A stretch of DNA of 25,919 bases, taken from NCBI GenBank assembly GCA_937925525.1, contig CALALS010000030.1, positions 1 through 25,919 on the forward strand, read 5' to 3'. A program made the translations under genes and the position numbers. Origin of the DNA: an uncultured Flavobacteriales bacterium (lineage in GTDB: Bacteria > Bacteroidota > Bacteroidia > Flavobacteriales_E > Vicingaceae). Positions 1-8,281 of this stretch are shown here, one piece after another (within the stretch, counting starts at the first letter, position 1; every line of letters starts with the position of its first letter). The notes beneath the pieces were generated by a model that saw only the letters and a program-made list of their open reading frames with translations, made no database searches and was not told where the DNA came from.

Positions 1-576
1 ATGTTTTACCCAGCCGTAATGATATATTTCAGCGTCAATGGCTCTTACGTTAAGCTTTTGCCCATTTTTCCTAAAACCTTGTGCATCTTTATAAGAACGA
101 ATGCTTTTGTCATTTTTGATGACTCTGATTTCATTTCTATACCAGTTTCTTGAATCACCCACATAATGATAGCTACCATAGAAATGAACATATTTAAAGA
201 GGAGCCCTTCTGTTTTTGTATCGTTCTTCCATTTTTTCATTTGCTCTAATACTTCATCATGGTATTTTTCATGCAACACTTCATCTGCCTGAATATAAAA
301 GAGCCAATCAAAATCATGAGAAATTGCATCTATTGCTTTATTGGTCTCTACCGCTAAAATAGTTCCGCCTTCACGCAATGAGTCATCCCAAATAGTCTCA
401 ATTATTTTAATTTTTGGAGAGTTGATGGATTGAATTAGTTGAAGTGTTTCATCTTCTGAATTTCCAACAGCCACCAAAAACTCATCACAAACGGGTAAAA
501 CTGAAAGAATAGCCTCCTTAACAGGATAGTCATATTTTAAGGCATTTCTAACAATTGTAAATCCACAAACCTTCAT
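1..576 (-). CDS. Glycosyltransferase family 2 protein, C-terminus cut by window edge
   Basis: An open frame runs from an ATG at 576-574 to the window edge with no stop, giving 192 N-terminal codons. The protein opens with a Rossmann-like strand (MKVCGFTIVRNA), then a stretch reading CDEFLVAVGNSEDET, which is the GT-A beta-strand plus acidic loop of family 2 enzymes. FYIQADEVLHE follows around residues 91-101 and acts like a DxD-type metal and nucleotide-sugar site. No signal peptide or membrane segment is visible in this part, so a cytoplasmic enzyme adding a sugar to a surface glycan is likely. Donor and acceptor cannot be told. It is divergent from yidC across a 91-base gap. The family call is firm from motifs; the rest of the gene lies outside the window. 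Confidence 0.8.
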   Translation of the reverse strand, partial: MKVCGFTIVRNALKYDYPVKEAILSVLPVCDEFLVAVGNSEDETLQLIQSINSPKIKIIETIWDDSLREGGTILAVETNKAIDAISHDFDWLFYIQADEVLHEKYHDEVLEQMKKWKNDTKTEGLLFKYVHFYGSYHYVGDSRNWYRNEIRVIKNDKSIRSYKDAQGFRKNGQKLNVRAIDAEIYHYGWVKH

Positions 577-633
577 GGGATAAAAGTATTGAAATCTTTG
601 AAGAAATAAATTTTATTCCCACTTCAAGAAATT

Positions 634-641
634 TATCTTTG
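634..641 (+). promoter_or_regulatory. Putative Bacteroidota -7 promoter element for yidC
   Basis: TATCTTTG matches the Bacteroidota TAnnTTTG -7 consensus exactly and ends 26 bases before the yidC ATG. No convincing TTG -33 element sits 19-21 bases upstream (the region is T-rich), so this rests on one box only. Confidence 0.45.
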
Positions 642-667
642 CAGCGCATTTTTAATATTGCGTTTTA

Positions 668-2584
668 ATGAAAAATAGGGGTTTAGATATTCAATCAATA
701 ATTGGTTTAGTTTTAATTGCGGTAATTTTATTTGTTTTCAGTTGGTATAACAAGCCATCAGAAGAGCAATTATCTAAAGAAAAACACCAAAAAGACTCAA
801 TTGCAAAAATTGAAGAAGCGAAAATAAGACAAGCCGAAAATTTAAAAATTGAACCCGTAGTTGAAGACACCATTAAAGCAGTTCCTGACAGTAGTTTTGT
901 AGATGCCATTCCACCCACTGTTAAAGATTCTATTCAAAAGGCCTCTGTTAAAAATCAATTGGGTGCATTTTATCTTGGTGCAAATGACAAAAATGAAGAG
1001 TTTATTCTTGATAACGGAAAAGTAAAACTTACCATTAACAATAAAGGAGGAAGAATTACTTCTGCTGAACTACCGGAGTATAGAACTTATGACACGTTGC
1101 CTTTAAGGGTTTTTGATGATAGCTCAAGATTCAATCTTGTTTTTCAAACGAAAGACGGAAAAGTGATAAATACTGAAGGTTTATTTTTTGATGCCGCAGA
1201 AAAAACAGATTCTTCAATAGCAATGAGACTCTATGCCTCAGAAGATAAAAGTAAATACCTTGAATATTATTATGAATTAAATGCAGGTAAATACGATTAC
1301 GATTTTGATATACGATATATTGGATTGGAAGATGTTTTATCTCCTAGAGTTTCTGATATATTTTTAGAATGGATGATTAATGCTCCGAATCAGGAAAAAA
1401 CTTTAGAAAATCAAAGAAATGCTTCAACCATTTATTATCAATACAAAAATGGAGATACTGACTACTTAAGTGAACGAACGGATGAAGCCGAACCTCTTGA
1501 AGCTGCGGTGAAGTGGATTGGGTTTAAGGAACAGTTTTTTACTGCGTTTTTGATAGCCGATGAAAGTTTTGATGCTTACAATGCTTCCATAGAAACTAAA
1601 ACAGACCAAAACTCTGAAAAGTATGTAAAACAAATGGCTGCCAGCCTTACTATTCCTTATACGTTTTCACCAAACGAAACTTTTGGAATGACTATGTATG
1701 TAGGGCCTAACAAGTTTGATTTACTGAATAAATATGACCATGATTTATCAGAAGTTGTACCACTAGGTTGGGGAATTTTTGGTTGGGTGAATAGGTTTTT
1801 AGTAATTCCTGTTTTTAATTTTTTAGAAAGCTTCAATTTAGGTTACGGTATTATTATTTTACTTCTTACGCTTTTTATTAAAACCTTACTAATGCCCATT
1901 ACCTACAAAACATACTTATCTAGTGCAAAGATGAGAGTTTTGAAACCGGAAATTGCAGAGATTAATGAAAAACATAAAAACGATTCTGTAAAAAAACAAC
2001 AAGCCATGATGGCTATGTACAGGCAAACAGGTGTTAATCCATTTGCAGGTTGTATTCCAATGCTTATACAAATGCCTATCCTTTTTGCTATGTTTAGATT
2101 TTTCCCATCATCCATTGAATTAAGACAAGAAGCTTTTTTGTGGGCAGAAGATTTATCTACGTATGATTCAATTTTTGAGCTAGGATTTAACATTCCTTTT
2201 TACGGAAGCCATGTGAGCTTATTTACCATTTTAATGGCTATTTCATTAGTATTTTATACTAAAATTAACGGTTCACTTACAGGAGGCGCAATGACCGAAG
2301 GGCCGATGGCGGCTCAAATGAAAATTATGATGTACATTATGCCTATCATGATGTTATTTTTCTTCAACAGCTATTCTTCCGGCTTGAGCTACTATTATTT
2401 TATTGCAAACGTTACCTCAATTCTTCAAACACTTGTTATAAGAAAATGGATTATTAATGAAGACTCCATCAGGCAAAAAATAGAAGCCAATAAAGTAAAA
2501 CCACAGAAAAAGTCAGGTTTTGCAAAGCGTCTTGAGGAAATGTCGAAAAGACAACAAGAGATTCAAAAGAAGCGCAAAAAATAG
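668..2584 (+). CDS. yidC: Membrane protein insertase YidC
   Basis: YidC inserts proteins into the inner membrane, alone or with SecYEG. The 638-residue length and plan fit the Bacteroidota form. There is an N-terminal membrane anchor at about residues 10-27, a charged linker, and a large periplasmic beta domain from about 95 to 345. The conserved five-helix insertase core covers about 365-600. The core carries the family signature YRQTGVNPFAGCIPML near residue 450 and the Met-rich MKIMMYIMPIMMLFFF helix. The tail is very basic (KKRKK), as expected for a ribosome-contacting C-terminus. The ATG at 668 gives the anchor helix directly and is 26 bases past a TAnnTTTG box. The following gene has its own leader, so yidC is probably transcribed alone or with light read-through. 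Confidence 0.97.
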   Translation: MKNRGLDIQSIIGLVLIAVILFVFSWYNKPSEEQLSKEKHQKDSIAKIEEAKIRQAENLKIEPVVEDTIKAVPDSSFVDAIPPTVKDSIQKASVKNQLGAFYLGANDKNEEFILDNGKVKLTINNKGGRITSAELPEYRTYDTLPLRVFDDSSRFNLVFQTKDGKVINTEGLFFDAAEKTDSSIAMRLYASEDKSKYLEYYYELNAGKYDYDFDIRYIGLEDVLSPRVSDIFLEWMINAPNQEKTLENQRNASTIYYQYKNGDTDYLSERTDEAEPLEAAVKWIGFKEQFFTAFLIADESFDAYNASIETKTDQNSEKYVKQMAASLTIPYTFSPNETFGMTMYVGPNKFDLLNKYDHDLSEVVPLGWGIFGWVNRFLVIPVFNFLESFNLGYGIIILLLTLFIKTLLMPITYKTYLSSAKMRVLKPEIAEINEKHKNDSVKKQQAMMAMYRQTGVNPFAGCIPMLIQMPILFAMFRFFPSSIELRQEAFLWAEDLSTYDSIFELGFNIPFYGSHVSLFTILMAISLVFYTKINGSLTGGAMTEGPMAAQMKIMMYIMPIMMLFFFNSYSSGLSYYYFIANVTSILQTLVIRKWIINEDSIRQKIEANKVKPQKKSGFAKRLEEMSKRQQEIQKKRKK

Positions 2585-2592
2585 TTTGGCAA

Positions 2593-2600
2593 TACTTTTG
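2593..2600 (+). promoter_or_regulatory. Putative -7 promoter element for the DUF6438 lipoprotein gene
   Basis: TACTTTTG fits TAnnTTTG and lies 24 bases before the ATG at 2625, in the 40-base gap after yidC. No clear -33 TTG is seen at the right distance, so support is moderate. Confidence 0.35.
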
Positions 2601-2624
2601 CTAATTATCCTAAAAATCAAACTT

Positions 2625-3170
2625 ATGAAATATTTAGCCTATATTTTTATTCTTATAACTGTTGCTGCATGTAACAATAGTAAAGAAGTGGTTAGCACAA
2701 AAGACAACTCGGACAACACGAAGGTTGACAAAAAAATGGAAGCTATTGAAATGCAGGCTTCGGACAATTTAATACTTAACAGCTTAGACACTCCTGATTC
2801 TTTAATAGCAAGCATAGAAAGAACGGCTTGTTATGGTACTTGCCCGGCATATATTATTAAGGTTTATAAAAGCGGATACGTTACCTATGAAGGAATTAAT
2901 TTTGTAAAAAATGAAGGTATGTTTTATGCAAGAGTAAGTGACGATGTTTTAGACCTACTCTTGAGTAAGGCCAAAGAGGTAAATTACTCTGCTTTCAAAA
3001 ATGAGTTTAATGAAGGAATGACAGACATTCCTTCCACCATTACGCAAGTAAGGCTTGATGGGAAAGTAAAACAAGTAACCAATAGAGGTGGTGATGATCA
3101 ACAGCTAATCGAATTTGAAAAGTATTTTGATAGCTTGTTTGCTAATATAAATTGGAAACCTTTAAAATAA
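2625..3170 (+). CDS. DUF6438-type lipoprotein
   Basis: A 181-residue predicted lipoprotein. The frame is open from 2520, but codons before 2625 overlap the yidC tail and read as out-of-frame yidC. The ATG at 2625 starts a proper lipoprotein signal (MKYLAYIFILITVAAC), with lipobox VAAC and lipidated Cys16. After a polar linker, the domain at about 55-175 contains ERTACYGTCPAYIIKVYKSG, the CxGxCP signature I associate with DUF6438, followed by G-x-V-x-Y-E-G strands. The domain has no known biochemical function; the two cysteines could form a disulfide in the periplasm or bind a ligand (inference). The stop is one base from the convergent stop of the DUF547 gene, and no hairpin terminator separates them. 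Confidence 0.8.
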   Translation: MKYLAYIFILITVAACNNSKEVVSTKDNSDNTKVDKKMEAIEMQASDNLILNSLDTPDSLIASIERTACYGTCPAYIIKVYKSGYVTYEGINFVKNEGMFYARVSDDVLDLLLSKAKEVNYSAFKNEFNEGMTDIPSTITQVRLDGKVKQVTNRGGDDQQLIEFEKYFDSLFANINWKPLK

Positions 3171-3171
3171 A

Positions 3172-4716
3172 TTAGTGTACCCATCTAAATCCTAAATTGA
3201 AGGTCTCTCCAAATCCGGCATTTTTTGCGTTCCAAAAATTAGTGTAGAGCAATTCTATATTCAATTCATCAGTAAGTTGATACTTAAACCCAACTCCTGA
3301 ATTGGTAAAGTTTGCATTAATAGGCCAATCACTGTTCGCACCATTTTTAGAATAAGCTACAAATCTTTGAGTGTGTTGAGACATGATATAAAATGTTACT
3401 TTTTTGTTTGGAAAATAACTCAAAAAGCAACTTGCAGGTAATTCTAATATTGAATGCTGATTACGCCCTTTTGCTAGCCTAAATAATAAATCAACTTCTG
3501 TAAATAATTGTAGTTTATTGTTGGCCATCATCTTGGTGTAAAAAAACTGATTCCACCATATATGCCTGTTCCACTCTATCCAGTAAAGATTAAAATCACC
3601 TTCAGGCGATTTAGGAAGAACAACAAAGTATGAACTCTGAATGGTAAAGTTTGGTAATTTTTTAAATGGCATTAACCTCACTCTTGGCGCTATATATGCT
3701 AACCCAAAACGAGTTGAGTCATTATTTTTAAATGCAAATGGTTCAGTAAGGTTTTGAAAACTTTCGGTAGAATTTGTAGATGAAGCTTTAAAATTCAAAT
3801 CCACACCTAAATTAAACCTTGCACTTTTTGAAACACCATAAGTAAATTGTATAAGTGAACTAACAAAAGTGGTGCGAAATCCTGAAAAGTTTTGTCCTAT
3901 CCAATTTGATTTTGTTTCGGTATAAATAGAATTAAAAGACATTAACTCAATTTGTTTTTTCTTCAACAAAGAACCCGCTGTAAATGTTTGTATGGAGCTT
4001 CCTTGTTCAACATCAATGGCTTTTACATCATTCAAACTCCAATCATATAAATAATAAGAAACTGAAAAGTTTTCAGGAAGCTTTTCCGTTCTATACTTAT
4101 TTATAAAATTCAAAATTGAACCTGATTCCGTTTCAAAATCTTCTTTATACCACTTAAATATTTCAGAAATTTCTACCGTGTTTTCACTTTGACTAACTCT
4201 AATAAAATCATTGTCATTTAAAGCCAATTTTGTTTGTCTATTTAATAGTTCTTCAAGGTTTGCAGGATAATATGCCTCATTAATAATTATCGGGCAACTT
4301 ACCGCTCCACAAACTAAAGCAAAATGAAGTCTGGCATCACTAAACTCTTTTCTTAGAATTGAATTCTCAAGTTCATTAAGTGTAACAAGGCTTCCGGCTA
4401 CACTAATCTTTTGCCTGTCAAAAAAACCACTGACATCCATAGGAGAATTAACAGGATAATTTTCAGTAATTAATTTTATTACGTAAAAATTATATGCATT
4501 AATATAAAATGCTTTTTTCTCAGATTTATTCCATCCACTAATATCGGCAGAAGAGTATAACTCTGCTAAACGATTAACATCTGCTGTTTTAATCCTAGAA
4601 TAATCTACTTTACCATTTTTGACGTATGTTTGAAAAAAATCATTTGAAATATCAACGATTGTTTGTGAGAAAACAGAGAAAGAAAAGAATAAAAAAAAGA
4701 TTAATGTAAACTTCAT
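3172..4716 (-). CDS. DUF547 domain protein fused to a beta-rich, outer-membrane-like C-terminal half
   Basis: A 514-residue exported protein. Residues 1-18 are a signal peptide (MKFTLIFFLFFSFSVFSQ). The first half, to about residue 230, is a DUF547 domain: AFYINAYNFYVIKLI at 69-83, the central CGAVSCP at 136-142, FKWYKEDF at 187-194 and the closing YLYDWSLN near 222. DUF547 proteins are usually about 230-280 residues and end there. Here about 280 more residues follow, rich in alternating polar/aromatic strands (NLGVDLNFKAS, KLQLFTEVDLLFRL, TFNLGFRWVH) and ending in a strand with aromatic residues near the terminus, which resembles an outer-membrane beta barrel. The function of both halves is unknown to me. 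A TAATTTTG box on this strand at 4727-4720 is only 3 bases from the ATG, too close to be a convincing promoter. Confidence 0.8.
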   Translation of the reverse strand: MKFTLIFFLFFSFSVFSQTIVDISNDFFQTYVKNGKVDYSRIKTADVNRLAELYSSADISGWNKSEKKAFYINAYNFYVIKLITENYPVNSPMDVSGFFDRQKISVAGSLVTLNELENSILRKEFSDARLHFALVCGAVSCPIIINEAYYPANLEELLNRQTKLALNDNDFIRVSQSENTVEISEIFKWYKEDFETESGSILNFINKYRTEKLPENFSVSYYLYDWSLNDVKAIDVEQGSSIQTFTAGSLLKKKQIELMSFNSIYTETKSNWIGQNFSGFRTTFVSSLIQFTYGVSKSARFNLGVDLNFKASSTNSTESFQNLTEPFAFKNNDSTRFGLAYIAPRVRLMPFKKLPNFTIQSSYFVVLPKSPEGDFNLYWIEWNRHIWWNQFFYTKMMANNKLQLFTEVDLLFRLAKGRNQHSILELPASCFLSYFPNKKVTFYIMSQHTQRFVAYSKNGANSDWPINANFTNSGVGFKYQLTDELNIELLYTNFWNAKNAGFGETFNLGFRWVH

Positions 4717-4825
4717 TCACAAAATTAAAATACATTTGAAGATACAAAAGAACAGATTTTTATACATACAATTTAAACTAAAAAAATAATATTATAACTT
4801 TAGTTCTTAAGAAAACATAGATTTT

Positions 4826-5989
4826 TTGGAAAACATTGTCATCATAGGAAACGGGATTTCAGGTATAACTGCTGCAAGACATATCAGAAAAAAAAGCAAT
4901 TTAAATATTACTGTTATTTCTTCTGAAACAAAGTACTTTTTTTCTAGAACAGCCCTTATGTATATTTACATGGGGCATATGAAGTTTGAACACACCCAGC
5001 CATACGAACCTTGGTTTTGGGAAAAAAATAGAATTAATTTAATTCAGGATTATGTTGAAACTATTGATTTTAAAAACAAATCTCTTTCTTTAAAAAATGG
5101 GCAGCCTGTAAAATATGATAAGCTAATTTTAGCTGTGGGGTCGAAGCCAAATAAATTTGGTTGGCCAGGACAAGATTTAAAAGGTGTGCAAGGACTGTAT
5201 AGTTACCAAGACTTACTTGAACTTGAAGAAAACACTAAAAACGGAATTAAAAGAGCTGTAATAGTGGGTGGAGGCTTAATTGGAATTGAACTTGCAGAAA
5301 TGTTACTCTCCAGAAATTATCCCGTTACATTTTTGGTAAGAGAAGAATCTTTTTGGGGAAATATTTTACCTAAAGAAGATAGCGAGTTAATAATGCGACA
5401 CATGGCAGAACACCATGTAGATTTAAAAACTGAAACTGAATTAAAAGAAATAATTCCTGACAGCAACGGCAGGGTAAAATCAATTATAACAAATAATGGA
5501 GAAGAAATAGAATGTGAATTGGTAGGCTTAACAGCCGGAGTTAGCCCAAATATCAATTTTCTAAAAAACTCTGAATTAGATTTAGATAAGGGAATTTTAA
5601 TAAATGAATTTTTAGAAACCAACCAAAAAGATGTTTACGCAATTGGAGATTGCGCTCAGTTTAAACAACATCCTAAAAAAGACAGAAAACCTATTGAACA
5701 AGTGTGGTACACCGGAAGAATGATGGGTGAAACGGTTGCAAATACTGTTTGTGGAAAAAAATTAGCATACAATCCAGGTCATTGGTTCAATTCAGCTAAG
5801 TTTTTTGATATTGAATACCAAACTTATGGTTGGGTATTTAACAAAGCACTTGAAAACGAAGAACATTTTTTCTGGCAAGATAAAACCGGAAAAATTGCAA
5901 TTAGACTTGCCTACGATAAAAATTCACGCCTGTTTCATGGAATAAATACCTATGGGATAAGAATGCGGCACCATGCCTTTGACAAATGA
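4826..5989 (+). CDS. NAD(P)/FAD-dependent oxidoreductase, cut short by an in-frame TGA
   Basis: A class of pyridine nucleotide-disulfide-like flavoprotein (rubredoxin or nitrite reductase FAD-subunit fold). The FAD dinucleotide-binding motif GNGISG is at residues 8-13. The NAD(P)-binding motif VGGGLIGIELAE is at 147-158, and the FAD-closing VYAIGDCA is at 270-277. There is no redox CxxC pair, so electrons probably pass straight to a protein partner. The start must be TTG at 4826: an in-frame stop lies at 4808 and no ATG falls between it and the FAD motif. The visible frame ends at TGA 5987-5989 after 387 residues, but the same frame stays open and coding-like for 58 more codons to a TAA that overlaps the next ATG (see next entry). 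The native protein is therefore probably 446 residues. It heads a six-gene operon and directly precedes a membrane iron-sulfur protein, its likely electron partner (inference). Confidence 0.88.
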   Translation: MENIVIIGNGISGITAARHIRKKSNLNITVISSETKYFFSRTALMYIYMGHMKFEHTQPYEPWFWEKNRINLIQDYVETIDFKNKSLSLKNGQPVKYDKLILAVGSKPNKFGWPGQDLKGVQGLYSYQDLLELEENTKNGIKRAVIVGGGLIGIELAEMLLSRNYPVTFLVREESFWGNILPKEDSELIMRHMAEHHVDLKTETELKEIIPDSNGRVKSIITNNGEEIECELVGLTAGVSPNINFLKNSELDLDKGILINEFLETNQKDVYAIGDCAQFKQHPKKDRKPIEQVWYTGRMMGETVANTVCGKKLAYNPGHWFNSAKFFDIEYQTYGWVFNKALENEEHFFWQDKTGKIAIRLAYDKNSRLFHGINTYGIRMRHHAFDK

Positions 5990-6166
5990 TTAACCGAAAA
6001 AAAATCCTTTGAATACGTGCTGGATCATTTAAAAGATACCAACTTTGACCAGGAATTTTACACTAATTATGAAATTTTAATATTAAATGAGTTCAACCTA
6101 AAAAATAATACCTATGTTAAACCCAAATCCAAAAGTTGGAAACGAATTTTGAGCTTTAATTCTTAA
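5987..6166 (+). other. In-frame continuation of the FAD oxidoreductase beyond its TGA codon
   Basis: After TGA 5987-5989 the same reading frame continues for 58 codons without a stop. It reads LTEKKSFEYVLDHLKDTN, then FDQEFYTNYE, and ends KSWKRILSFNS, with TAA at 6164-6166. That TAA shares its last A with the ATG of the next gene (TAATG). The next junction in this operon, at 7728, has the same overlap. From memory, homologues have a Trp-Leu-x-Glu-Lys sequence here, so TGA probably stands for TGG. The segment is either lost from the protein (nonsense mutation), read through, or split by a base-calling error. Confidence 0.75.
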
Positions 6167-7728
6167 TGAGAACACTTCAAAAAATAGGGTTAATTATTTT
6201 CATAATAGGCATTACTATTTTCACTTTTTCTCCGTTCATAGGCAGTTATAAAGTAACAGACGATATTTTAAAAACAGGCCTTTCCGAACAACAATATGCA
6301 AATCTTTCAAAAAAATTAAATGAAAAATTAGTAGGACAAACATTTTCATTTGCATGGCAAATTTCAAGTGTTTTTGTAAATGAATATGAACTCAAAAATG
6401 AAGAGTTTAAAAGCAAAGAAGAATGGGATAAAGTAATGTATGATAACCCTCAAGAAGTTGCATTATCTTTAACTAAGTCTTCTGCCACAGGTTTTTATGC
6501 TACCAATATTTTACTTTTCTTCTTATTAAGTTTTGGATTTGGGGTATTAGGAGCAATTATGTATTTTTTACCTGATGTAATTTTGCTTGGCCCGCCCGGT
6601 ATAAAAAATAATCATATTTACAGAAGACCTTCCACTAACAGAGGACTAATTGCCTATTTCGTTTTCGCATATTTAATTGGGTTTTATATTTTACTTTACT
6701 TCTATCCGGCACAGCTCACAAACCAAATTCTTTTAGTTGACCCTTTGAGTTTATTACTCAACGGAAACCCAGCCAGCAGATGGTTTTTGTATGGCGTATT
6801 ATATTGTACTGTAATGCTAACCATGGGAGTTAGAATGTACATAAAATATCGTAACAATAAATATCAAATTTTTAGAACAACTTCTGTTCTGTTCTTTCAA
6901 GTTGCATTTGCTTTTTTAATTCCTGAATTGCTAATAAGGTTTAACATGCCATCCATGGATTTTAAAAATGCTTGGCCACTTAACTATAGTTTCTTTTTTG
7001 ATTGGAACATCGATAACCTTTTAAACAGTGGCGCAATTGGAGCTTTTATGCTATTTTGGGGAATAGTGTTAACTCTTATTATTGTGCCTGTATTTAGTTA
7101 TTTTTATGGAAAAAGATGGTATTGTAGTTGGGTATGCGGATGCGGTGGATTAGCAGAAACACTTGGCGACCCATACAGGCAACACTCCAATAAAACATTA
7201 AAAGCCTGGAAGTTTGAAAGGTGGATAGTTCATGGCGTATTAGTTTTTGCAGTTGTAATGACAGGAGCTGCACTTTATACTTTTTTTACAAACCAAAACA
7301 CGTTATTGGGAATAGACACATATAGCATACAAAAAGCCTATGGATTTTTAATAGGGTCTATTTTTGCGGGAGTAATAGGTACAGGTTTTTATCCCATTTT
7401 TGGAAATAGAGTTTGGTGTAGATTTGGCTGTCCTTTAGCCGCTTACATTGGTATTATTCAACGATTTAAATCAAGGTTTAGAATTACAACCAACGGAGGA
7501 CAATGCATTTCATGTGGTAATTGCTCTACCTATTGCGAACAAGGAATAGATGTAAGGTGGTATGCACAAAGAGGTGAAAACATTGTAAGAGCTTCATGTG
7601 TAGGTTGTGGAGTTTGTTCGGCAGTTTGCCCAAGAGGAGTACTTAAATTAGAAAACGGTCCTGAACAAGACAGAATAATAGAAAACCCTATTATTATTGG
7701 CAATGATGGCATTAAATTAAATTTATAA
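6166..7728 (+). CDS. Polytopic membrane 4Fe-4S protein, NapH/NosR-like
   Basis: A 520-residue inner-membrane electron-transfer protein. About six membrane helices are spread through residues 5-425, with one large extracytoplasmic loop after the first. Two NapH/NosR-type cysteine motifs follow membrane helices: C320-x3-C324-x-C326 (WYCSWVCGCGG) and C418-x3-C422-P (CRFGCPLAAYIG). The soluble C-terminus has two ferredoxin-like motifs, C447-C450-C453-C457 and C478-C481-C484-C488-P, enough for two [4Fe-4S] clusters. Family members pass electrons between the quinone pool and periplasmic or cytoplasmic partners. The partner here is unproven, but the flavoprotein encoded just upstream (TAATG overlap) is the obvious candidate. 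No terminal reductase is encoded beside it, so it is not a standard nap, nos or cco locus. CcoG is an alternative name, but no cytochrome oxidase genes are near. Confidence 0.87.
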   Translation: MRTLQKIGLIIFIIGITIFTFSPFIGSYKVTDDILKTGLSEQQYANLSKKLNEKLVGQTFSFAWQISSVFVNEYELKNEEFKSKEEWDKVMYDNPQEVALSLTKSSATGFYATNILLFFLLSFGFGVLGAIMYFLPDVILLGPPGIKNNHIYRRPSTNRGLIAYFVFAYLIGFYILLYFYPAQLTNQILLVDPLSLLLNGNPASRWFLYGVLYCTVMLTMGVRMYIKYRNNKYQIFRTTSVLFFQVAFAFLIPELLIRFNMPSMDFKNAWPLNYSFFFDWNIDNLLNSGAIGAFMLFWGIVLTLIIVPVFSYFYGKRWYCSWVCGCGGLAETLGDPYRQHSNKTLKAWKFERWIVHGVLVFAVVMTGAALYTFFTNQNTLLGIDTYSIQKAYGFLIGSIFAGVIGTGFYPIFGNRVWCRFGCPLAAYIGIIQRFKSRFRITTNGGQCISCGNCSTYCEQGIDVRWYAQRGENIVRASCVGCGVCSAVCPRGVLKLENGPEQDRIIENPIIIGNDGIKLNL

Positions 7729-8279
7729 TGCCATTAAAGTTTATATCAATACTAACTATTTCCTTTTTAGTTTTTCAGAACACTCATGCTAATGATAGCA
7801 CTAAGTATTTTAGGAGTTATTACACTAATAATGTTATAAAATCAGAGGGTTGGTTAGTTAACGGAGAAAAAAATGAATGGTGGAAAGAATACTATAAAAA
7901 TGGTCAGCTAAAATCTATTGGTCAATACTCTTATGGATTGAAAACCGGATGGTGGAAAGAGCTTTTTAGCAATGGAACTATTCACTTTGAAGGAGCCTTT
8001 AAAGAGGGAGAAAAAAATGGATATTGGAAATTTAATTTCGCTAATGGAAATATAATGGCAGAAGGATATTTTTTAAAGGATGTTAAACAAGGGTATTGGA
8101 TTTATTATGATAGTAATGGTTCAAAAATAGCCGAAGGAACTTATACTTCCGGTACAATGGACGACTATTGGAAGTTTTATGAAAAAGGAATAATTAAAAG
8201 AGAAGGCATGTATGAAATGGGCAAAAAAACAGGTTATTGGCATTTTTATAATCCTGACAAACTTTTGAATTACGATTAG
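7728..8279 (+). CDS. Secreted MORN-repeat (YwqK-like) protein
   Basis: A 183-residue exported protein with signal peptide MPLKFISILTISFLVFQNTHA. The mature part is almost entirely MORN-type repeats with a period of 24 residues. The landmark G-x-W-x-x-Y/F falls at 50, 74, 98, 122, 146 and 169 (EWWKEY, GWWKEL, GYWKFN, GYWIYY, DYWKFY, GYWHFY). Such repeats form an open beta sheet used for protein or lipid binding. Databases often label these proteins YwqK-family antitoxins, but no toxin gene is beside this one and it is exported, so that label should not be read as function. The ATG overlaps the previous TAA (TAATG), and the next gene starts 2 bases after the stop, so it is co-translated with the redox and glycosyltransferase genes. 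Confidence 0.85.
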   Translation: MPLKFISILTISFLVFQNTHANDSTKYFRSYYTNNVIKSEGWLVNGEKNEWWKEYYKNGQLKSIGQYSYGLKTGWWKELFSNGTIHFEGAFKEGEKNGYWKFNFANGNIMAEGYFLKDVKQGYWIYYDSNGSKIAEGTYTSGTMDDYWKFYEKGIIKREGMYEMGKKTGYWHFYNPDKLLNYD

Positions 8280-8281
8280 CA

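Noticed and set aside
2520..2624. Longer N-terminus for the DUF6438 lipoprotein
   Set aside because: These 35 codons lie in the yidC tail in another frame and would bury the lipoprotein signal peptide that begins at 2625.
4720..4727. TAATTTTG as promoter of the DUF547 gene
   Set aside because: It sits 3 bases from the ATG, so transcription would start inside the coding sequence; the signal peptide shows the ATG is correct.
5987..5989. TGA read as Trp under a variant genetic code
   Set aside because: Several genes here end in TGA with overlapping downstream starts (10467, moaD, mobA, the TauE/SafE gene, arsM) and Trp is normally encoded by TGG, so the standard code applies.
5987..6030. Selenocysteine at the internal TGA
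   Set aside because: The expected residue is Trp rather than Cys, and no GC-supported hairpin follows the codon closely. No sel genes are in the window.
6166..7728. CcoG, NosR or NapH in a classical respiratory locus
   Set aside because: No cytochrome oxidase, nitrous oxide reductase or nitrate reductase genes are adjacent; only the cysteine motifs and topology match, so a specific symbol is not justified.
7728..8279. Antitoxin of a toxin-antitoxin pair (common YwqK label)
   Set aside because: The protein has a signal peptide and is made only of MORN repeats, and there is no small toxin gene next to it.
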